Assembly (NCBI GenBank): GCA_963795195.1
Contig: CAWCGU010000006.1
Span: 1,240,001-1,304,000, forward strand
Direction: 5' to 3'
Length of the DNA stretch: 64,000 nt
Source of the DNA: CAWCGU01 sp963795195
Lineage (GTDB): Bacteria; Actinomycetota; Thermoleophilia; Solirubrobacterales; 70-9
The notes below the pieces were generated by a model. It searched no databases. It was not told the DNA's origin and worked only from the letters and a program-made list of their open reading frames with translations. The translations under genes and the position numbers were made by a program. Positions 16,677 through 25,797 of the stretch are shown in pieces. Position 1 is the stretch's first letter; each line of letters begins with the position of its first letter.

Positions 16677-17738
16677 TCAGCGCCCCACCAGTCGCTGGCC
16701 GACCCTGATCGCGCGGCCGGCGGCCAGGAGCGGCAGCTCGTAGGCGGGGCGCCCGGATGGGGTGCGGTGACCGAGCGCAGCCGCCTGCCAGCGGACCGCG
16801 TCCTCGAGCGTTTCCTCGTGCGGGCGCGGCCTGAAGCCGAGCTCCTTCTTGGCCTTCGTGTTGCGAAAGGTCCACCACAGCGTTGCCGACTTGACCTCGT
16901 CGACAGACACGGCGATCGGCAGCCCGAGCCCGTTGGCAAACTCGGCCCCACGAATGGCGACGCCGCGGCTCAACTTCAGTGCCGGCGGCTCGACCCCGGA
17001 GATCCTCGAAAGGTCGGCGAACAGCCGCTGGATCGTGAAGTTGCGGCCGCCGAGGATGTAGCGCTCGGCGGTCACTCCCTTCTTCTCCGCCAGCAGGTGG
17101 CCGATGGCGACGTCACGGACGTCGACGATGTTGAGCGCTCCATCTGTGAAGACGGGGATCTGCCCGAGCAGGAAGCGGCGCACGAGCCCCATCGAGGTGC
17201 CGCGTGAGGGAGCGTCGGGGCCGAGGGTGAAGGTCGGGTTGACGAAGACGACGTCGAGGCCGCGCGCCGCAAGCCGCAGCGCTTCGACCTCGGCCTCGTG
17301 CTTGGAGTTCATGTAGGCGATCCCGAGCCCCCCTGCCGTGAACGGCTGAGCTTCGTCCGCCGCCTTGCCCTGTCTCGCCGGCCCGATGGCGGCAACAGAG
17401 GACGTGTGAACGACTCGTTCGACGTCCGCCTCCAGGGCGGCGCGCATGACGTTGCGTGCACCCTCGAGGTTGACGGCAAAGATCCGACGCTCGTCGCCGG
17501 CACGCAGCGAGGTCGTTCCCGCGCAATTGAAGACCCGCGTGACGCCCCGCATCGCCCGGTTGACGGTGCGGCGGTCGATGATGTCACCGGTCACGCGCTC
17601 GAAATCGAAATCAGCGAGGTGCTCGGCATGGGCGTGCCGGCGCAGCAGCAACTTGAGCTCGTCGCCGCGCTCGCCGAGCGCCCTGGCGACGTGCGAGCCG
17701 ATGAAGCCGCTGGCCCCTGTGACGAGGGTCTTCCCCAT
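16677..17738 (-). CDS. NAD-dependent epimerase/dehydratase, extended SDR
   Basis: This 353-residue protein starts MGKTLVTGASGFIGSHVARA with the GxxGxxG NAD(P)-binding motif. The catalytic set is TSSVAAIGP and YMNSKHEAE (YxxxK). VVFVNPTFTLGP and YILGGRNFTIQRLF follow, as in dihydroflavonol-4-reductase-like and hopanoid-associated sugar epimerases (HpnA). The substrate cannot be read from the sequence; a nucleotide sugar or lipid-linked sugar is likely. It leads an operon with the GST-like and Fe-S carrier genes and is divergent from the DegV gene. Confidence 0.9.
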   Translation of the reverse strand: MGKTLVTGASGFIGSHVARALGERGDELKLLLRRHAHAEHLADFDFERVTGDIIDRRTVNRAMRGVTRVFNCAGTTSLRAGDERRIFAVNLEGARNVMRAALEADVERVVHTSSVAAIGPARQGKAADEAQPFTAGGLGIAYMNSKHEAEVEALRLAARGLDVVFVNPTFTLGPDAPSRGTSMGLVRRFLLGQIPVFTDGALNIVDVRDVAIGHLLAEKKGVTAERYILGGRNFTIQRLFADLSRISGVEPPALKLSRGVAIRGAEFANGLGLPIAVSVDEVKSATLWWTFRNTKAKKELGFRPRPHEETLEDAVRWQAAALGHRTPSGRPAYELPLLAAGRAIRVGQRLVGR

Positions 17739-17816
17739 GAGACAACCTTAGTGCTGCCCCCTCATCGATCCGGCACCGGGCCGCGCCCGGGGCGCATCGC
17801 TGATAAGAACCCGCAG

Positions 17817-18695
17817 GTGAATTCCAGCCCCGCCACCGCCGTTGTCACCGACACGACCGCCTACCTGCCCGACGATTTGATCGCCGAGCACGGCATCCAC
17901 CGGGTCAGCCTCTACGTAACGCTTGACGGCGACACCTCGCCCGAGCTCGAGATCGGCGACTACGCGAACTTTTTCGAGCGGCTGCGGCGTTCAGAGGGCG
18001 GAGCCACCACCTCACAGCCCTCGGTCGGTGACTTCCTGGCTGTCTACGAGCCGCTGCTCGCCGAGGGCAAGGAGGTCGTCTCCATCCACCTCTCGGCCGG
18101 GATCTCCGGCACCTGCGAATCGGCCCGCCAGGCGCGCCAGAAACTGATCGACGACGACGCCGGCGGCGAGCGCGTGCACGTGGTCGACAGTCGCTCCGCC
18201 TGCGGAGGCCAGGGCACGCTGGTGCTGGGAGCCGTGGCTGCCGCGCGCGGCGGCGCCGACGCCTCTGACGTGCTGGAACGCGTTCAGCAGACGAGGGAGG
18301 CGCTGAAGATGTGGTTTGCGATCGACACTCTCGAATACCTGCGCAAAGGCGGCCGCATCGGTGCCGCCCAGGCCTGGATCGGTTCGGCGCTGAGGATCAA
18401 GCCGATCCTGACGCTCGAGGAGGAGATCACCCCGGTCGAGCGCGTGCGGACGCGGCGACGCGCGCTGGAACGCATGGTCGATTTCGCCCGCGAGCGACAC
18501 GAGGCCGGTGCAGACGGGTGGGTGGTCCAGTACATCCAGGACGACGAGGCGGCCTCCTCGCTGGCAGACCACTGCCGCGACATCTTCGAATCGGAGCCTG
18601 CGTTCATCTCCGAAGTCGGGCCCGTGATTGGAGCTCATGTGGGACCGGGGCTGCTCGGAGTGGGCGGCGTGCCGCGGGCCTTGCTCGAGCCTTAA
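17817..18695 (+). CDS. DegV family fatty-acid-binding protein
   Basis: This ~292-residue protein with a GTG start reads TAVVTDTTAYLPDDLIAEHG, then TTSQPSVGDFLAVYEPLLAE, SIHLSAGISGTCESARQA, VVDSRSACGGQG and IDTLEYLRKGGRIGAAQAW. These are the diagnostic blocks of DegV/FakB proteins, which bind one fatty acid and can present it to a kinase. No FakA-type kinase is in the window. The ATG-less start is set by the first conserved strand. It is divergent from the epimerase gene, with only 78 bases between the two. Confidence 0.92.
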   Translation: MNSSPATAVVTDTTAYLPDDLIAEHGIHRVSLYVTLDGDTSPELEIGDYANFFERLRRSEGGATTSQPSVGDFLAVYEPLLAEGKEVVSIHLSAGISGTCESARQARQKLIDDDAGGERVHVVDSRSACGGQGTLVLGAVAAARGGADASDVLERVQQTREALKMWFAIDTLEYLRKGGRIGAAQAWIGSALRIKPILTLEEEITPVERVRTRRRALERMVDFARERHEAGADGWVVQYIQDDEAASSLADHCRDIFESEPAFISEVGPVIGAHVGPGLLGVGGVPRALLEP

Positions 18696-18750
18696 TCGCC
18701 TCGGCGCGTGCGGTTTGGCAGGCCCCCAGGACGCCGGCGAGCAGAGTTTT

Positions 18751-18784
18751 GAGGAAATTAGGTGCCCTGGCCCCCAATTTCCTC
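18751..18784. repeat. intergenic hairpin between convergent genes
   Basis: GAGGAAATT (18751-18759) and AATTTCCTC (18776-18784) form a perfect 9-bp stem around a 16-nt loop rich in G and C blocks (AGGTGCCCTGGCCCCC). It lies between the DegV gene and the convergent DUF3618 gene, so it may terminate both. Its plan, an outer stem around a CCCC-containing loop, resembles the other intergenic hairpins. Confidence 0.6.
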
Positions 18785-18813
18785 CGAGTTTCGACGAACT
18801 CCAGCGGGTTGAA

Positions 18814-19080
18814 CTACGCGCCGCGCCTGCGCCTGCGCCGCAACATCAGCATGCCGCCGATGACGAAGCCGGCGACGGCGGCGCCGGTGACGATTTGGGT
18901 CTGGTGCTCGCGCACCTGACGGCGCCAGTCGGTCAGCTCGCCGACTTTGGTGCGCAGCACTTCGACGGACTCGCCGAGTTCGACGCGGGTCTTCTCGATG
19001 TCGGCGCGGATCTGAAGCGGTGAGCGCCCGGGGGCGCCGGGGCCGCTGCTCGGAAGGCCCGGGTAGGGCGCGCCGGTCAT
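18814..19080 (-). CDS. DUF3618 membrane protein
   Basis: This 88-residue protein has the DUF3618 signature (IRADIEKTRVELGESVEVLR), then a helical stretch, one membrane helix (IVTGAAVAGFVIGGMLML) and an Arg-rich C-terminal end that should stay in the cytoplasm. The family is almost always found beside holin-like membrane proteins in Actinobacteria and is thought to be an envelope component; no activity is known. Its ATG overlaps the stop of the holin-X gene (ATGA), so translation is coupled. Confidence 0.88.
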   Translation of the reverse strand: MTGAPYPGLPSSGPGAPGRSPLQIRADIEKTRVELGESVEVLRTKVGELTDWRRQVREHQTQIVTGAAVAGFVIGGMLMLRRRRRRGA

Positions 19081-19541
19081 CGTGCGCTTCCTGTGGGGCT
19101 GCCGGCGACCGGTGACGGGGGATGCTCACCGGCCAGCGTCTCGCGGGTCAGCTTCGCCTCCTCGATGGCCATCGCAGGCACGGGCGGCGCTCCCTTCTGG
19201 AAGGCGCGGTAGGCCAGGTAGCCGGCGACTCCGGCCATGATCAGCCAGAGGATCGCCTCGATCAAGAAGCCGAGCCACACGTTGTCCTCGAAGAAGAGGT
19301 CATTGAGCAGCCAGGCGAAGGCGTGCATGCCCATCGCCAGGAAGAGCAGCAGGAAGATGCCGGCGGCGATGCCGACAACCCCGCCGCGAACGAGCTGGGT
19401 GACTTTCTCGGTGACCTCGGCCTTGGCGAGCTCGATCTCCTCGCGGACGAGCAGCGTCGTCTTCTCGGAGACTTCGACGACCAGCTCTCCGAGGGTGCGG
19501 CCCTCCTCCGACTCCCGGTAGTCGGGCCCGTCCGGGTTCAC
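19077..19541 (-). CDS. holin-X-like (phage holin superfamily III) membrane protein
   Basis: This 154-residue protein has an amphipathic N-terminal helix (SEKTTLLVREEIELAKAEVT) before two hydrophobic segments (GIAAGIFLLLFLAMGMHAFAW and a second from about residue 90). This is the pattern of the actinobacterial putative holin-X family (phage_holin_3_6). Despite the name these are chromosomal envelope proteins and there is no phage context here. It overlaps both neighbours by 4 bases. Function is unknown. Confidence 0.87.
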   Translation of the reverse strand: MNPDGPDYRESEEGRTLGELVVEVSEKTTLLVREEIELAKAEVTEKVTQLVRGGVVGIAAGIFLLLFLAMGMHAFAWLLNDLFFEDNVWLGFLIEAILWLIMAGVAGYLAYRAFQKGAPPVPAMAIEEAKLTRETLAGEHPPSPVAGSPTGSAR

Positions 19542-19672
19542 TCCGGCGGATCCTCGTTGAAGATCCGGACCCAGATCGCGGACGCGAGCCTGTGCGCCGC
19601 GATGCTCGCCAGCGCGCCGGTTCCGGCAAGCAGGCCGCTCCAGATCAGTCTTCGGGCGAGCTCATTCTCCAT
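19538..19672 (-). CDS. small DUF4235-like membrane protein
   Basis: This 44-residue protein, MENELARRLIWSGLLAGTGA then IWVRIFNEDPPE, has one membrane helix and the FNEDPPE-type end typical of DUF4235 proteins. It is shorter than most annotated members. I chose ATG 19672 because upstream residues are Arg/Ser-rich shadow sequence. Its stop overlaps the holin-X start (ATGA), making a three-gene coupled cassette with DUF3618. Confidence 0.7.
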   Translation of the reverse strand: MENELARRLIWSGLLAGTGALASIAAHRLASAIWVRIFNEDPPE

Positions 19673-19712
19673 CAGGCGGTAGACACTACTAACACGGGTG
19701 CGGTCGACAGGA

Positions 19713-20339
19713 CTACGACGAGTTCTTGGCTCCCGCCGCCCCATTCTCCAGGCCGCCGCAGATCGTCTCGACGACCATTTCCTTGGCGCGCATGAAGTCC
19801 TCATCGCCTGCCGGGATCAGCTCGAAGACCCAGCCCGAGAGCAGCTGCTCGATCGCTCCGTAAAACCACATCGACGCGAAGGTCGGATCGACGTCCGTCC
19901 TGAAGGCGCCGTTCTTCTGGCCGTCCGAGACGATCTTGGCGATCATCTCGTAGGCGCGGTTGATCTCCGGCATGTGGGTGCGACCGAAGGAATTGGCGGC
20001 CCGCGTGACCTCGACGATGATCACCTTCATCAGATCGGGGTCGTGCTGGTAGGAGTCGATGATGAAGCCGGCGACCGCGGCGAGCTTCTCGCGCGGCGTC
20101 ATGTCCGTGCGTGCGTCGACCTCTTCGGTTGCGGCCAGCAGCAGCGACCAGCGCTCGAGGAAGAGCTCGTTCATCACCTGGTCCTTGGACTTGAAGTAGT
20201 GGTAGACGAGCCCGTACGCCACGCCGGCCTCATCGGCGATGTCGGAAACGCGGCAGCCGTTGTAGCCCTGCTCGGCGAAGACGCGAATCGCGGCGTCGAG
20301 AATTTGACGGCGACGGTCGACGGGGGGCGCCTTGGCCAT
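19713..20339 (-). CDS. TetR family transcriptional regulator
   Basis: This 208-residue protein has an N-terminal helix-turn-helix (RRQILDAAIRVFAEQGYNG, then VSDIADEAGVAYGLVYHYF) and an all-helical C-terminal ligand domain. The region PDLMKVIIVEVTRAANSFGR resembles FadR-like TetR regulators that sense acyl-CoA; that link is weak. Its ATG overlaps the nitrilase stop (ATGA), so the pair is one operon. The inverted repeat just after the promoter upstream of the nitrilase gene is the likely autoregulatory operator. Confidence 0.92.
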   Translation of the reverse strand: MAKAPPVDRRRQILDAAIRVFAEQGYNGCRVSDIADEAGVAYGLVYHYFKSKDQVMNELFLERWSLLLAATEEVDARTDMTPREKLAAVAGFIIDSYQHDPDLMKVIIVEVTRAANSFGRTHMPEINRAYEMIAKIVSDGQKNGAFRTDVDPTFASMWFYGAIEQLLSGWVFELIPAGDEDFMRAKEMVVETICGGLENGAAGAKNSS

Positions 20340-21227
20340 CAGGCCGGCCCTCCCGCCATCGCCATCCGCGCGGACTCGGGCCAGCGGTAGGAGGCGGCAA
20401 CCCGATTGGCGAGGGAGGGAAGCGAGGCCCGGATCTCTTCCTGGCGCGCCAAGTCGAGGTCGGCGGCGACGAAACATTCGCCGTCGCCGGCGACGGCGAG
20501 TACGTCACCCCAGGCGTCCACGATCATCGAGTGGCCCCAGGAATCAAAGTGCGGAGGCGCCTTGCCAACCTGCCCGGCGGCGATGACGAAGCACTGATTC
20601 TCGATTGCGCGGGCACGCAGCAGAGTCTCCCAGTGAGCCCGGCCGGTTTCGGCGGTGAAGGCGGCGGGCACGGTGAGCACGCGCGCACCGCGCACAGCGA
20701 GTATGCGGAAGAGCTCCGGAAAGCGCAGGTCGTAGCAGACGCTGAGGCCCAGCTTGAGGTCGCGTCCACCCTCGAAGTGCAGGTCGGCGTCGATGATCTC
20801 CTCGCCCGCCGCCTCCTCGTCGGACTCGCGATAGGAGACCCCCGCTACGTCCACGTCGAAGAGGTGGATCTTGCGGTACAGCGGCGACGACGTTTCCCTC
20901 GGGGTCGATCACGGCCGATGTGTTGAAGAGGCGCTCGGAGCCATCGACCCGCTCGGCGATGCTCCCGGCGACGATGTGGACTCCGAGCCCGGCGGCCCAG
21001 GCGCCGACCGCGGCGAGCGATGGGCCGTCGATCGTTTCGGCGGCCGCCCGCAACGCCTCGCCGTCACCAAGGACGGTCCACTTCTCCGGCAGGACGATGA
21101 GCTCGGCGCCGTCGGCGGCCGCCGCGCGCACGAGCCGCTCGGCGGTTTCGACGTTGCGGTCGCGGTCCGCGGTCGCGTTGAGCTGCACCGCCGCCGCGCG
21201 GATCTGATGCCCGTCTCGCTCCTTCAT
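20339..21227 (-). CDS. carbon-nitrogen hydrolase (nitrilase superfamily), one frameshift
   Basis: The joined protein (~295 residues) has the Glu-Lys-Cys triad of the nitrilase superfamily: Glu in IVLPEKWTVLG, Lys in YRKIHLFDVDV and Cys in GLSVCYDLRFPELFR. Such enzymes hydrolyse amides or deaminate glutathione-like substrates. The RFPELFR block is shared with the Nit1/deaminated glutathione amidase group. A one-base shift near 20885 splits the gene before the Lys motif. ATG 21227 follows GGAGAG. It is cotranscribed with the TetR gene, which probably represses both. Confidence 0.87.
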
Positions 21228-21258
21228 CTCTCCATTCCGCCTGCGTCGACCCGGTTGA

Positions 21259-21317
21259 CTGACCAATCAATCAGGTATTCCTCCGATCAGTATAGGAGCG
21301 CCGGCGGGTGCTGTCAG
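21259..21317 (-). promoter_or_regulatory. promoter with TetR-type operator for the nitrilase-TetR operon
   Basis: On the minus strand, CTGACA (21312-21317) and TATACT (21289-21294) are 17 bases apart, a good -35/-10 pair. Downstream of it CTGA-CCAATCAA-TCAG (21259-21274) is an inverted repeat at about +10 to +25, where a bound repressor would block transcription. TetR proteins commonly control their own operon this way. The boxes are seen; the use is inferred. Confidence 0.6.
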
Positions 21318-21388
21318 GGGTTCTTTTCGACGACGGCTGAGTGCGATTCCGCGTGTGTCCGCGGGCGGGAGGAATCGGAATTGGACAG

Positions 21389-21847
21389 CTAGCCGGAGAG
21401 CAGCCAGGCGACGAGGGTGCCCAGCACCAGCACCGCCTCTCCGACGACGACGAGCGCCACCGATCCGAACAGCGAATCGCTCGAGAATCCTGCGGCCAGT
21501 CCGATCGGGATGAACACAACCAGCAGGGCAACCGTCACCGCGCCCCAGAGGAGCAGCGCCCGCTCCCAGCGCTGATCACCGTCGCCGTGAGCGGGACCGC
21601 CGACGCTCCGCAGCACGAATGGCGTCGCGAAGAGCGCTGCGAAGAGGCCGATCGAGAAGACGACGATCCACGGGTTGATGCTTTCGAAGCTCAGGTAGGG
21701 CGCGCCAGTGGCGGCCGCCAGCAGCAACGCCGCGAGTGCAAGCGCGAGGCCGCCGAGCAGCCAGAGGGTGGGGCCGCGGGCGGGTCCGCCGGAATCGGCT
21801 TCGTCCGTCTGCCCGGCCGGGCGGCTGAAGGAGTCCCGGGGACTCAC
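21389..21847 (-). CDS. four-helix membrane protein of unknown function
   Basis: I do not recognise this 152-residue protein. After a polar N-terminus of ~26 residues it has four hydrophobic helices, at about residues 28-48, 60-80, 96-116 and 125-150, with short loops and no catalytic motif. The start MSPRDSFSRPAGQ was kept because it begins just downstream of the divergent lipoprotein promoter region. Codon use and composition match the neighbours, supporting a real gene. Confidence 0.7.
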   Translation of the reverse strand: MSPRDSFSRPAGQTDEADSGGPARGPTLWLLGGLALALAALLLAAATGAPYLSFESINPWIVVFSIGLFAALFATPFVLRSVGGPAHGDGDQRWERALLLWGAVTVALLVVFIPIGLAAGFSSDSLFGSVALVVVGEAVLVLGTLVAWLLSG

Positions 21848-21902
21848 GCGGCGATCGTACGGGTGCGCGGGGATTTGGACTCAGCCATCTAGTGTTGGTG
21901 GC

Positions 21903-22430
21903 ATGAATCTTCCGCTGCCGCTTGCCCGATTGTTCGTCGCTGCCGCCCTGGCGGCTGCGCCGGCGCTGGTCGCCTGCGGCGAGAAGTCCGAGCCCTCCCC
22001 TGCTGCCCAGGCATCGACCACGACGACCACGGCGACGCCATCCCCCGGCACGCCGCTCGTCAGCTACGCACGCAGCGGCGGAGTCGCCGCCTTCCAGGAG
22101 ATCCTGACGGTGACTCGCAACGGCGGCGCAAAGCTCGAGCTCGGGTTTCTTCCCAACGCGAGCCTGACGCGATTCGAGCTCACGAACGGGGAACTCGAAC
22201 TGCTCAACGACACGCTTGACGCGGCCGACCTCGAACCCGGCGACGCGCCTGAAACGGGGTGCGCCGACTGCTTGCAGTACGAAATCACAACGGCCGACGG
22301 GACCTCCCGATTCGACGAGAACGCCATCCCGCCCGGAGCCGAGGACCTCATCCGGGTGCTGGAGAAGATCGTCGCCGACAACATTCCGGCTCAGGCCGCG
22401 GCTGCTGCGCAGGGTGCCGGCGCCAACTAA
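21903..22430 (+). CDS. lipoprotein with emfourin-like (protease inhibitor) domain
   Basis: This 175-residue protein starts MNLPLPLARLFVAAALAAAP with a signal peptide ending in the lipobox LVAC, then a Thr/Pro-rich linker. The folded part reads SYARSGGVAAFQEILTVTRN, then ELELLNDTLDAADLEPGDAP and LQYEITTADGTSRFDENAIP. The RSGGxAA..L.V start, ELxxL helix and Y-x-I-x strand are reminiscent of emfourin, the inhibitor of thermolysin-like metalloproteases. The similarity is by eye and moderate. It is convergent with the membrane gene at 22442. Confidence 0.65.
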   Translation: MNLPLPLARLFVAAALAAAPALVACGEKSEPSPAAQASTTTTTATPSPGTPLVSYARSGGVAAFQEILTVTRNGGAKLELGFLPNASLTRFELTNGELELLNDTLDAADLEPGDAPETGCADCLQYEITTADGTSRFDENAIPPGAEDLIRVLEKIVADNIPAQAAAAAQGAGAN

Positions 22431-22441
22431 CCAGCGCCCGT

Positions 22442-24943
22442 CTAGCGGCGAACCGCCTCGATCCAATCCCAGCGCCGGCCGCAGAGCCGCCGGTAGTGCT
22501 CAGCGGTCGTCGTGACAAGCGCCTGAGTCGCGGGCATCGAGAGAACGAGAGGCCCGACGGACGGCGATGGCCCGCCGCTACCGGGTGCCGACAGTTGCTC
22601 GTCGTAGCGAAGGGTGAGCTCGTGGCGGCCGGGATCCAGATCGGCGGCGCCGAGCTCCAGGTAGAGGCCGGAGTTGTTGAGTTGATGGCGCGTCGAACCC
22701 CCTGAGCGACCGTCAACCAGCACCTCGATTCGGCCCGGCACGGTTCCAGCGAGCCAGACTCCGTAGCGACCGGATCGCACGACCTCGACTTCGAAGGTCG
22801 CCTCACCTGGGCCGCCGAGGACCAGGCCGTTGCGTCCCGCGGCGCTCCAGGCCGTGGGCAGGGACCGCTCGTCCGGGGTGACAACGAGCGTCGTCGGCGC
22901 GGGTGCCGCGAGCAGATCTGCGCGCGGTCCCGCAGCCCGTGCCAGCTTCGCGACGCTTCCGCAGGTCGGCACCGCCCCGGGGTCGAGACCGTCGCCGAGC
23001 GGTAGGTGCCCTTCCGGCTCAACCCCTTCTTCCCGCTTCTGCCAGACCTCGTAGTACTCGCCCTCGTGGATGCGCTCGTAGCTGCGAGGGGGCCGGCTCT
23101 GCTCAGGGGTGCGGCGCAAGACGAGCATCTCGTAGTCGAGCAGCGCCTCCAGATCGACCCGGTCCGTATCGACCCACTCCCCCTTGCGCGCCGAGCGGCC
23201 GCTGCGCAGCGGAATCGGGTGGCGGCGCAGCTCCGAGATGCCCTCGGCGTCGGCCTCGCGCAGGAAGTGGCGCACACCGTAGGGCTGGTACTCCGTCATC
23301 AGCGCCGGCCCCCTTCCGGCGATCAGCTTGCCGATCTCCTCGAGCTCAGCGAGTTGCTCGCGCGGTGCGAGCCGCACCTCGTGATAGGCGAGGGCGGCCG
23401 ACCAGAGAACACCGACTCCCATCGCCGCCACAGCAACGGTCGCCACAAGACGGCGACCCGACCCGAAGAACGAAACGGCAGCACCGAAAGACACGGCCAG
23501 CACGGCCGGGGATGCGATGGCCGTCGCCTTAGCTGCCACCCAGGGCGACCCGACGAGGCTCAGAACCGCGAACCCGGCGATCGATGCCGTCGCGTAGAGC
23601 AGGAGCCCCCATGAGCGCGTACGCCACGCGTAGAGGATCCCCACCCCGAACAGTGCCAACGCGAAACCGATCAGCAAGTAGGCCACGACTTCGCTGTCTG
23701 GATCGAAGCGGAAGTCGCCGTTCGGCCAGATGCCCGCGACCTGCAGCGGGTTGAGCGCCTCGGCGAGATTGCCCTTGGCCTCGTTGTCGGTGAGCGGGGA
23801 TGAGGTCGGGGGAAGCAGGCGCCCGCCGGCGATCAGGGGGATGGAAAAGGCGGCGGTGAGGGTGAGGAAGGCCAGCGTGGGACGGATGGCCTTGCGTCTC
23901 TCGTGGAGCAGGAGGTAGCCCGAAAACGGCAAACGACGGCACCAAGAGCCATACGGCGCCGCCCGGGCTGAGGACGCCGAACAGGGCCGCGGCGGCGAGT
24001 GCCGCCGGCAGGAATCCGAGATCATTCGGGATTGACCCCTGTTTGGAGGTGAATCCCGAAAGATTCTGTCGATGCCTCACGGGCGCCCGTACCCCACCCC
24101 CTGAGTGCCGCGTCCCCCAGCAGCGCCGCGAACAGGGCGATCAGCAGCGCGGCCGCGATCTCCTTGATGCCGCCCCAGAGGACGTAGCCGAGCATCAGCG
24201 CGCTGAGGCTGCCGCCGAACGCGGCCAGGGCCCGAAGCGCGGGTGATTGGACCAGCGGCCGCAGCAGCACCTCGAGCACGAGCGTCAGCATCGCCGCCAT
24301 CAGGGTCATATAGGGCTGCACCAGCCAGGCGACGTCCTGGCCGCTGAGGATCGCGCCGGCGCCCAGCGCGATGAAGACTCCGATCGGGTAGCCGTCGGCG
24401 AGGTTGAAGGCGAGGGTCGCCTCGTAGGACGAAGGCGCGAGGCTGTCGATGTCGCGGCCGTACTCCATCACCCGGTCGGTCAGCGCCATCCAGGTAGCCG
24501 TGTCGTCGAGCTTGATGTAGCCCGCGAAGGTGGCGTCCCCCGAGAGGACGACCGGAGCGGCGTAGACGGCATAGGTGCCCGCGGCCGCGAGCAGCAGCCA
24601 GCGGTCAAAGCCCCCCGCACCGCGAAGCCGCGAGCGCCCGACCCAGAAGCCGGCTGAGCGCCAGGATCGCCAACACCGGGACCGTCAGTTCTGCGGTGGA
24701 ATCGGTCAGGGTCGTGAACTGTCCGACGACGAGCACCGTCGCCAGACCGATCGCCGGCAGCAGCGGTCGGGCAAGCTCGATTCCGGCGGCACGCTCGCAG
24801 GCCAGGCCGCAGCCCAGCGACAGCGCCGCGAGCAGGGCCGGGAACAGAAACCAGGAGATGCCGAGGTTCCATGCGAGCGCAGTATGTTGCCGGGCGATGG
24901 CTCCCGCTCGGCGCCCCTCCCTGCTCCTGCTGTGGCAGGGCAC
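22442..24943 (-). CDS. large membrane protein with C-terminal sugar-binding-like domain, frameshifted
   Basis: Four overlapping frames join into one protein of ~830 residues. The N-terminal ~450 residues have about twelve hydrophobic helices (LGISWFLFPALLAALSLGCG, NLADGYPIGVFIALGAGAIL, AYLLIGFALALFGVGILYAW). A soluble region of ~370 residues follows (ALMTEYQPYGVRHFLREADA, GRYGVWLAGTVPGRIEVLVD). The layout resembles GT-C-like membrane glycosyltransferases, but I see no diagnostic motif. Frame changes occur near 24610, 24480, 24060-24025 (where a hairpin element lies) and 23930. It could be error-laden or genuinely disrupted. The GTG at 24943 is provisional. Confidence 0.5.
24025..24060. repeat. 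hairpin element inside the disrupted membrane gene
   Basis: TTCGGGATT (24025-24033) and AATCCCGAA (24052-24060) form a perfect 9-bp stem around GACCCCTGTTTGGAGGTG. The loop shares the ACCCCTGT core with the hairpin at 36066. It sits exactly where the membrane protein's frame changes and where its sequence stops looking like membrane helix, so it may be an inserted element. Confidence 0.6.
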
Positions 24944-25004
24944 AAAACTGGCGAGCTGAGCCTTCAGCGCATCGGGTCCGACTCGCGAGGTTATGCGAGG
25001 GGCC

Positions 25005-25696
25005 TCAGCCGCTGCGGCGGCTCTCGCGCAGACGCTCGAGTTCCGCCACCAGTGCCTTGGTGCGCAGCGCCGTCAGCAGGTCGTTGAGCGGCTCGGTGCC
25101 GGCCTCGATCAGCTCGAAGACCTGGTCGGGCTCCATGCCGGTGAGCCGCTCGGTCAGCAGCTGCACCTCCTCCGCGGCCAGGGCTTCCATCGCCTGCTTG
25201 TAGCGCAGCGTGTCGTAGACGGTGAAGCCGATCGACTCGTCGTAGCCGCCGGCGCGGAAGCGGCTCATCGCCTCGACGATCTGGATGTCGGATGGTGAGT
25301 AGCCCTCGGCGGTCGGCGTCAGCACGCCCAGCTCGGCCAGCCGCTCGAGCACCTCGCGGGGGACCTCGTAGCGGTCCCCGATCTCCTCGACGACGACGCG
25401 ATCGCGCTCACCGGCGAAGCGCGCTCGAGAATGCGGTCCTCGAGCTCGACCAGGTCGCGCAGGTGTTCAGGGTCGCCGTTGCCCGACTCGAGCAGCTCGC
25501 GGATCACCTTCAGCGGCAGGAAGCGCTCCTCCTGCAGCTGCTTGATCAGCCTGATCCGCCCAGCGAATTCGCGCGGGTAGTAGGCCATGTTGCGGCTCGT
25601 CTTGACCGGCTCGGGGAGCAGGCCCTCGCGCAGGTAGTGGCGCACGGTGGCCACGGGAACGTCAGCGGCCTCGGCAAGCTCCGAGATCTTCAGCAA
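25005..25696 (-). CDS. MerR family transcriptional regulator, one frameshift
   Basis: The joined protein (~230 residues) has an N-terminal MerR winged helix: LLKISELAEAADVPVATVRH, YLREGLLPEPVKTSRNMAYY and IRLIKQLQEERFLPLKVIRE. A helical C-terminal sensor part has no obvious metal or drug ligand motif. One indel near 25400 divides it. I place the start at TTG 25696, directly before the DNA-binding domain and after a G-rich Shine-Dalgarno sequence, because residues further up are shadow sequence. It lies just behind the six-gene acyl-CoA operon, on the same strand, and may regulate it. Confidence 0.8.
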
Positions 25697-25722
25697 CTCC
25701 GCCTCAGCTCCCCCCTCCCCGC

Positions 25723-25768
25723 CGAACGTCCCTATTGACCCCCCATGGGGTGTACTCCGGGACGTTCG
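25723..25768. repeat. 26-nt-loop hairpin element
   Basis: CGAACGTCCC (25723-25732) and GGGACGTTCG (25759-25768) form a perfect 10-bp stem. The 26-nt loop holds the inner palindrome CCCCATGGGG. It lies between the CoA-transferase stop and the MerR start. Stem sequence (CGAACGTC) and loop length match the element at 36066. It may also terminate the operon upstream. Confidence 0.75.
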
Positions 25769-25797
25769 CTGGTTGGGTCGGGCGGAGGACACGGGGC

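Noticed and set aside
19077..19541. Prophage remnant, because of the holin-like gene
   Set aside because: No other phage gene is present, and the holin-X/DUF3618 cassette is a chromosomal actinobacterial envelope unit.
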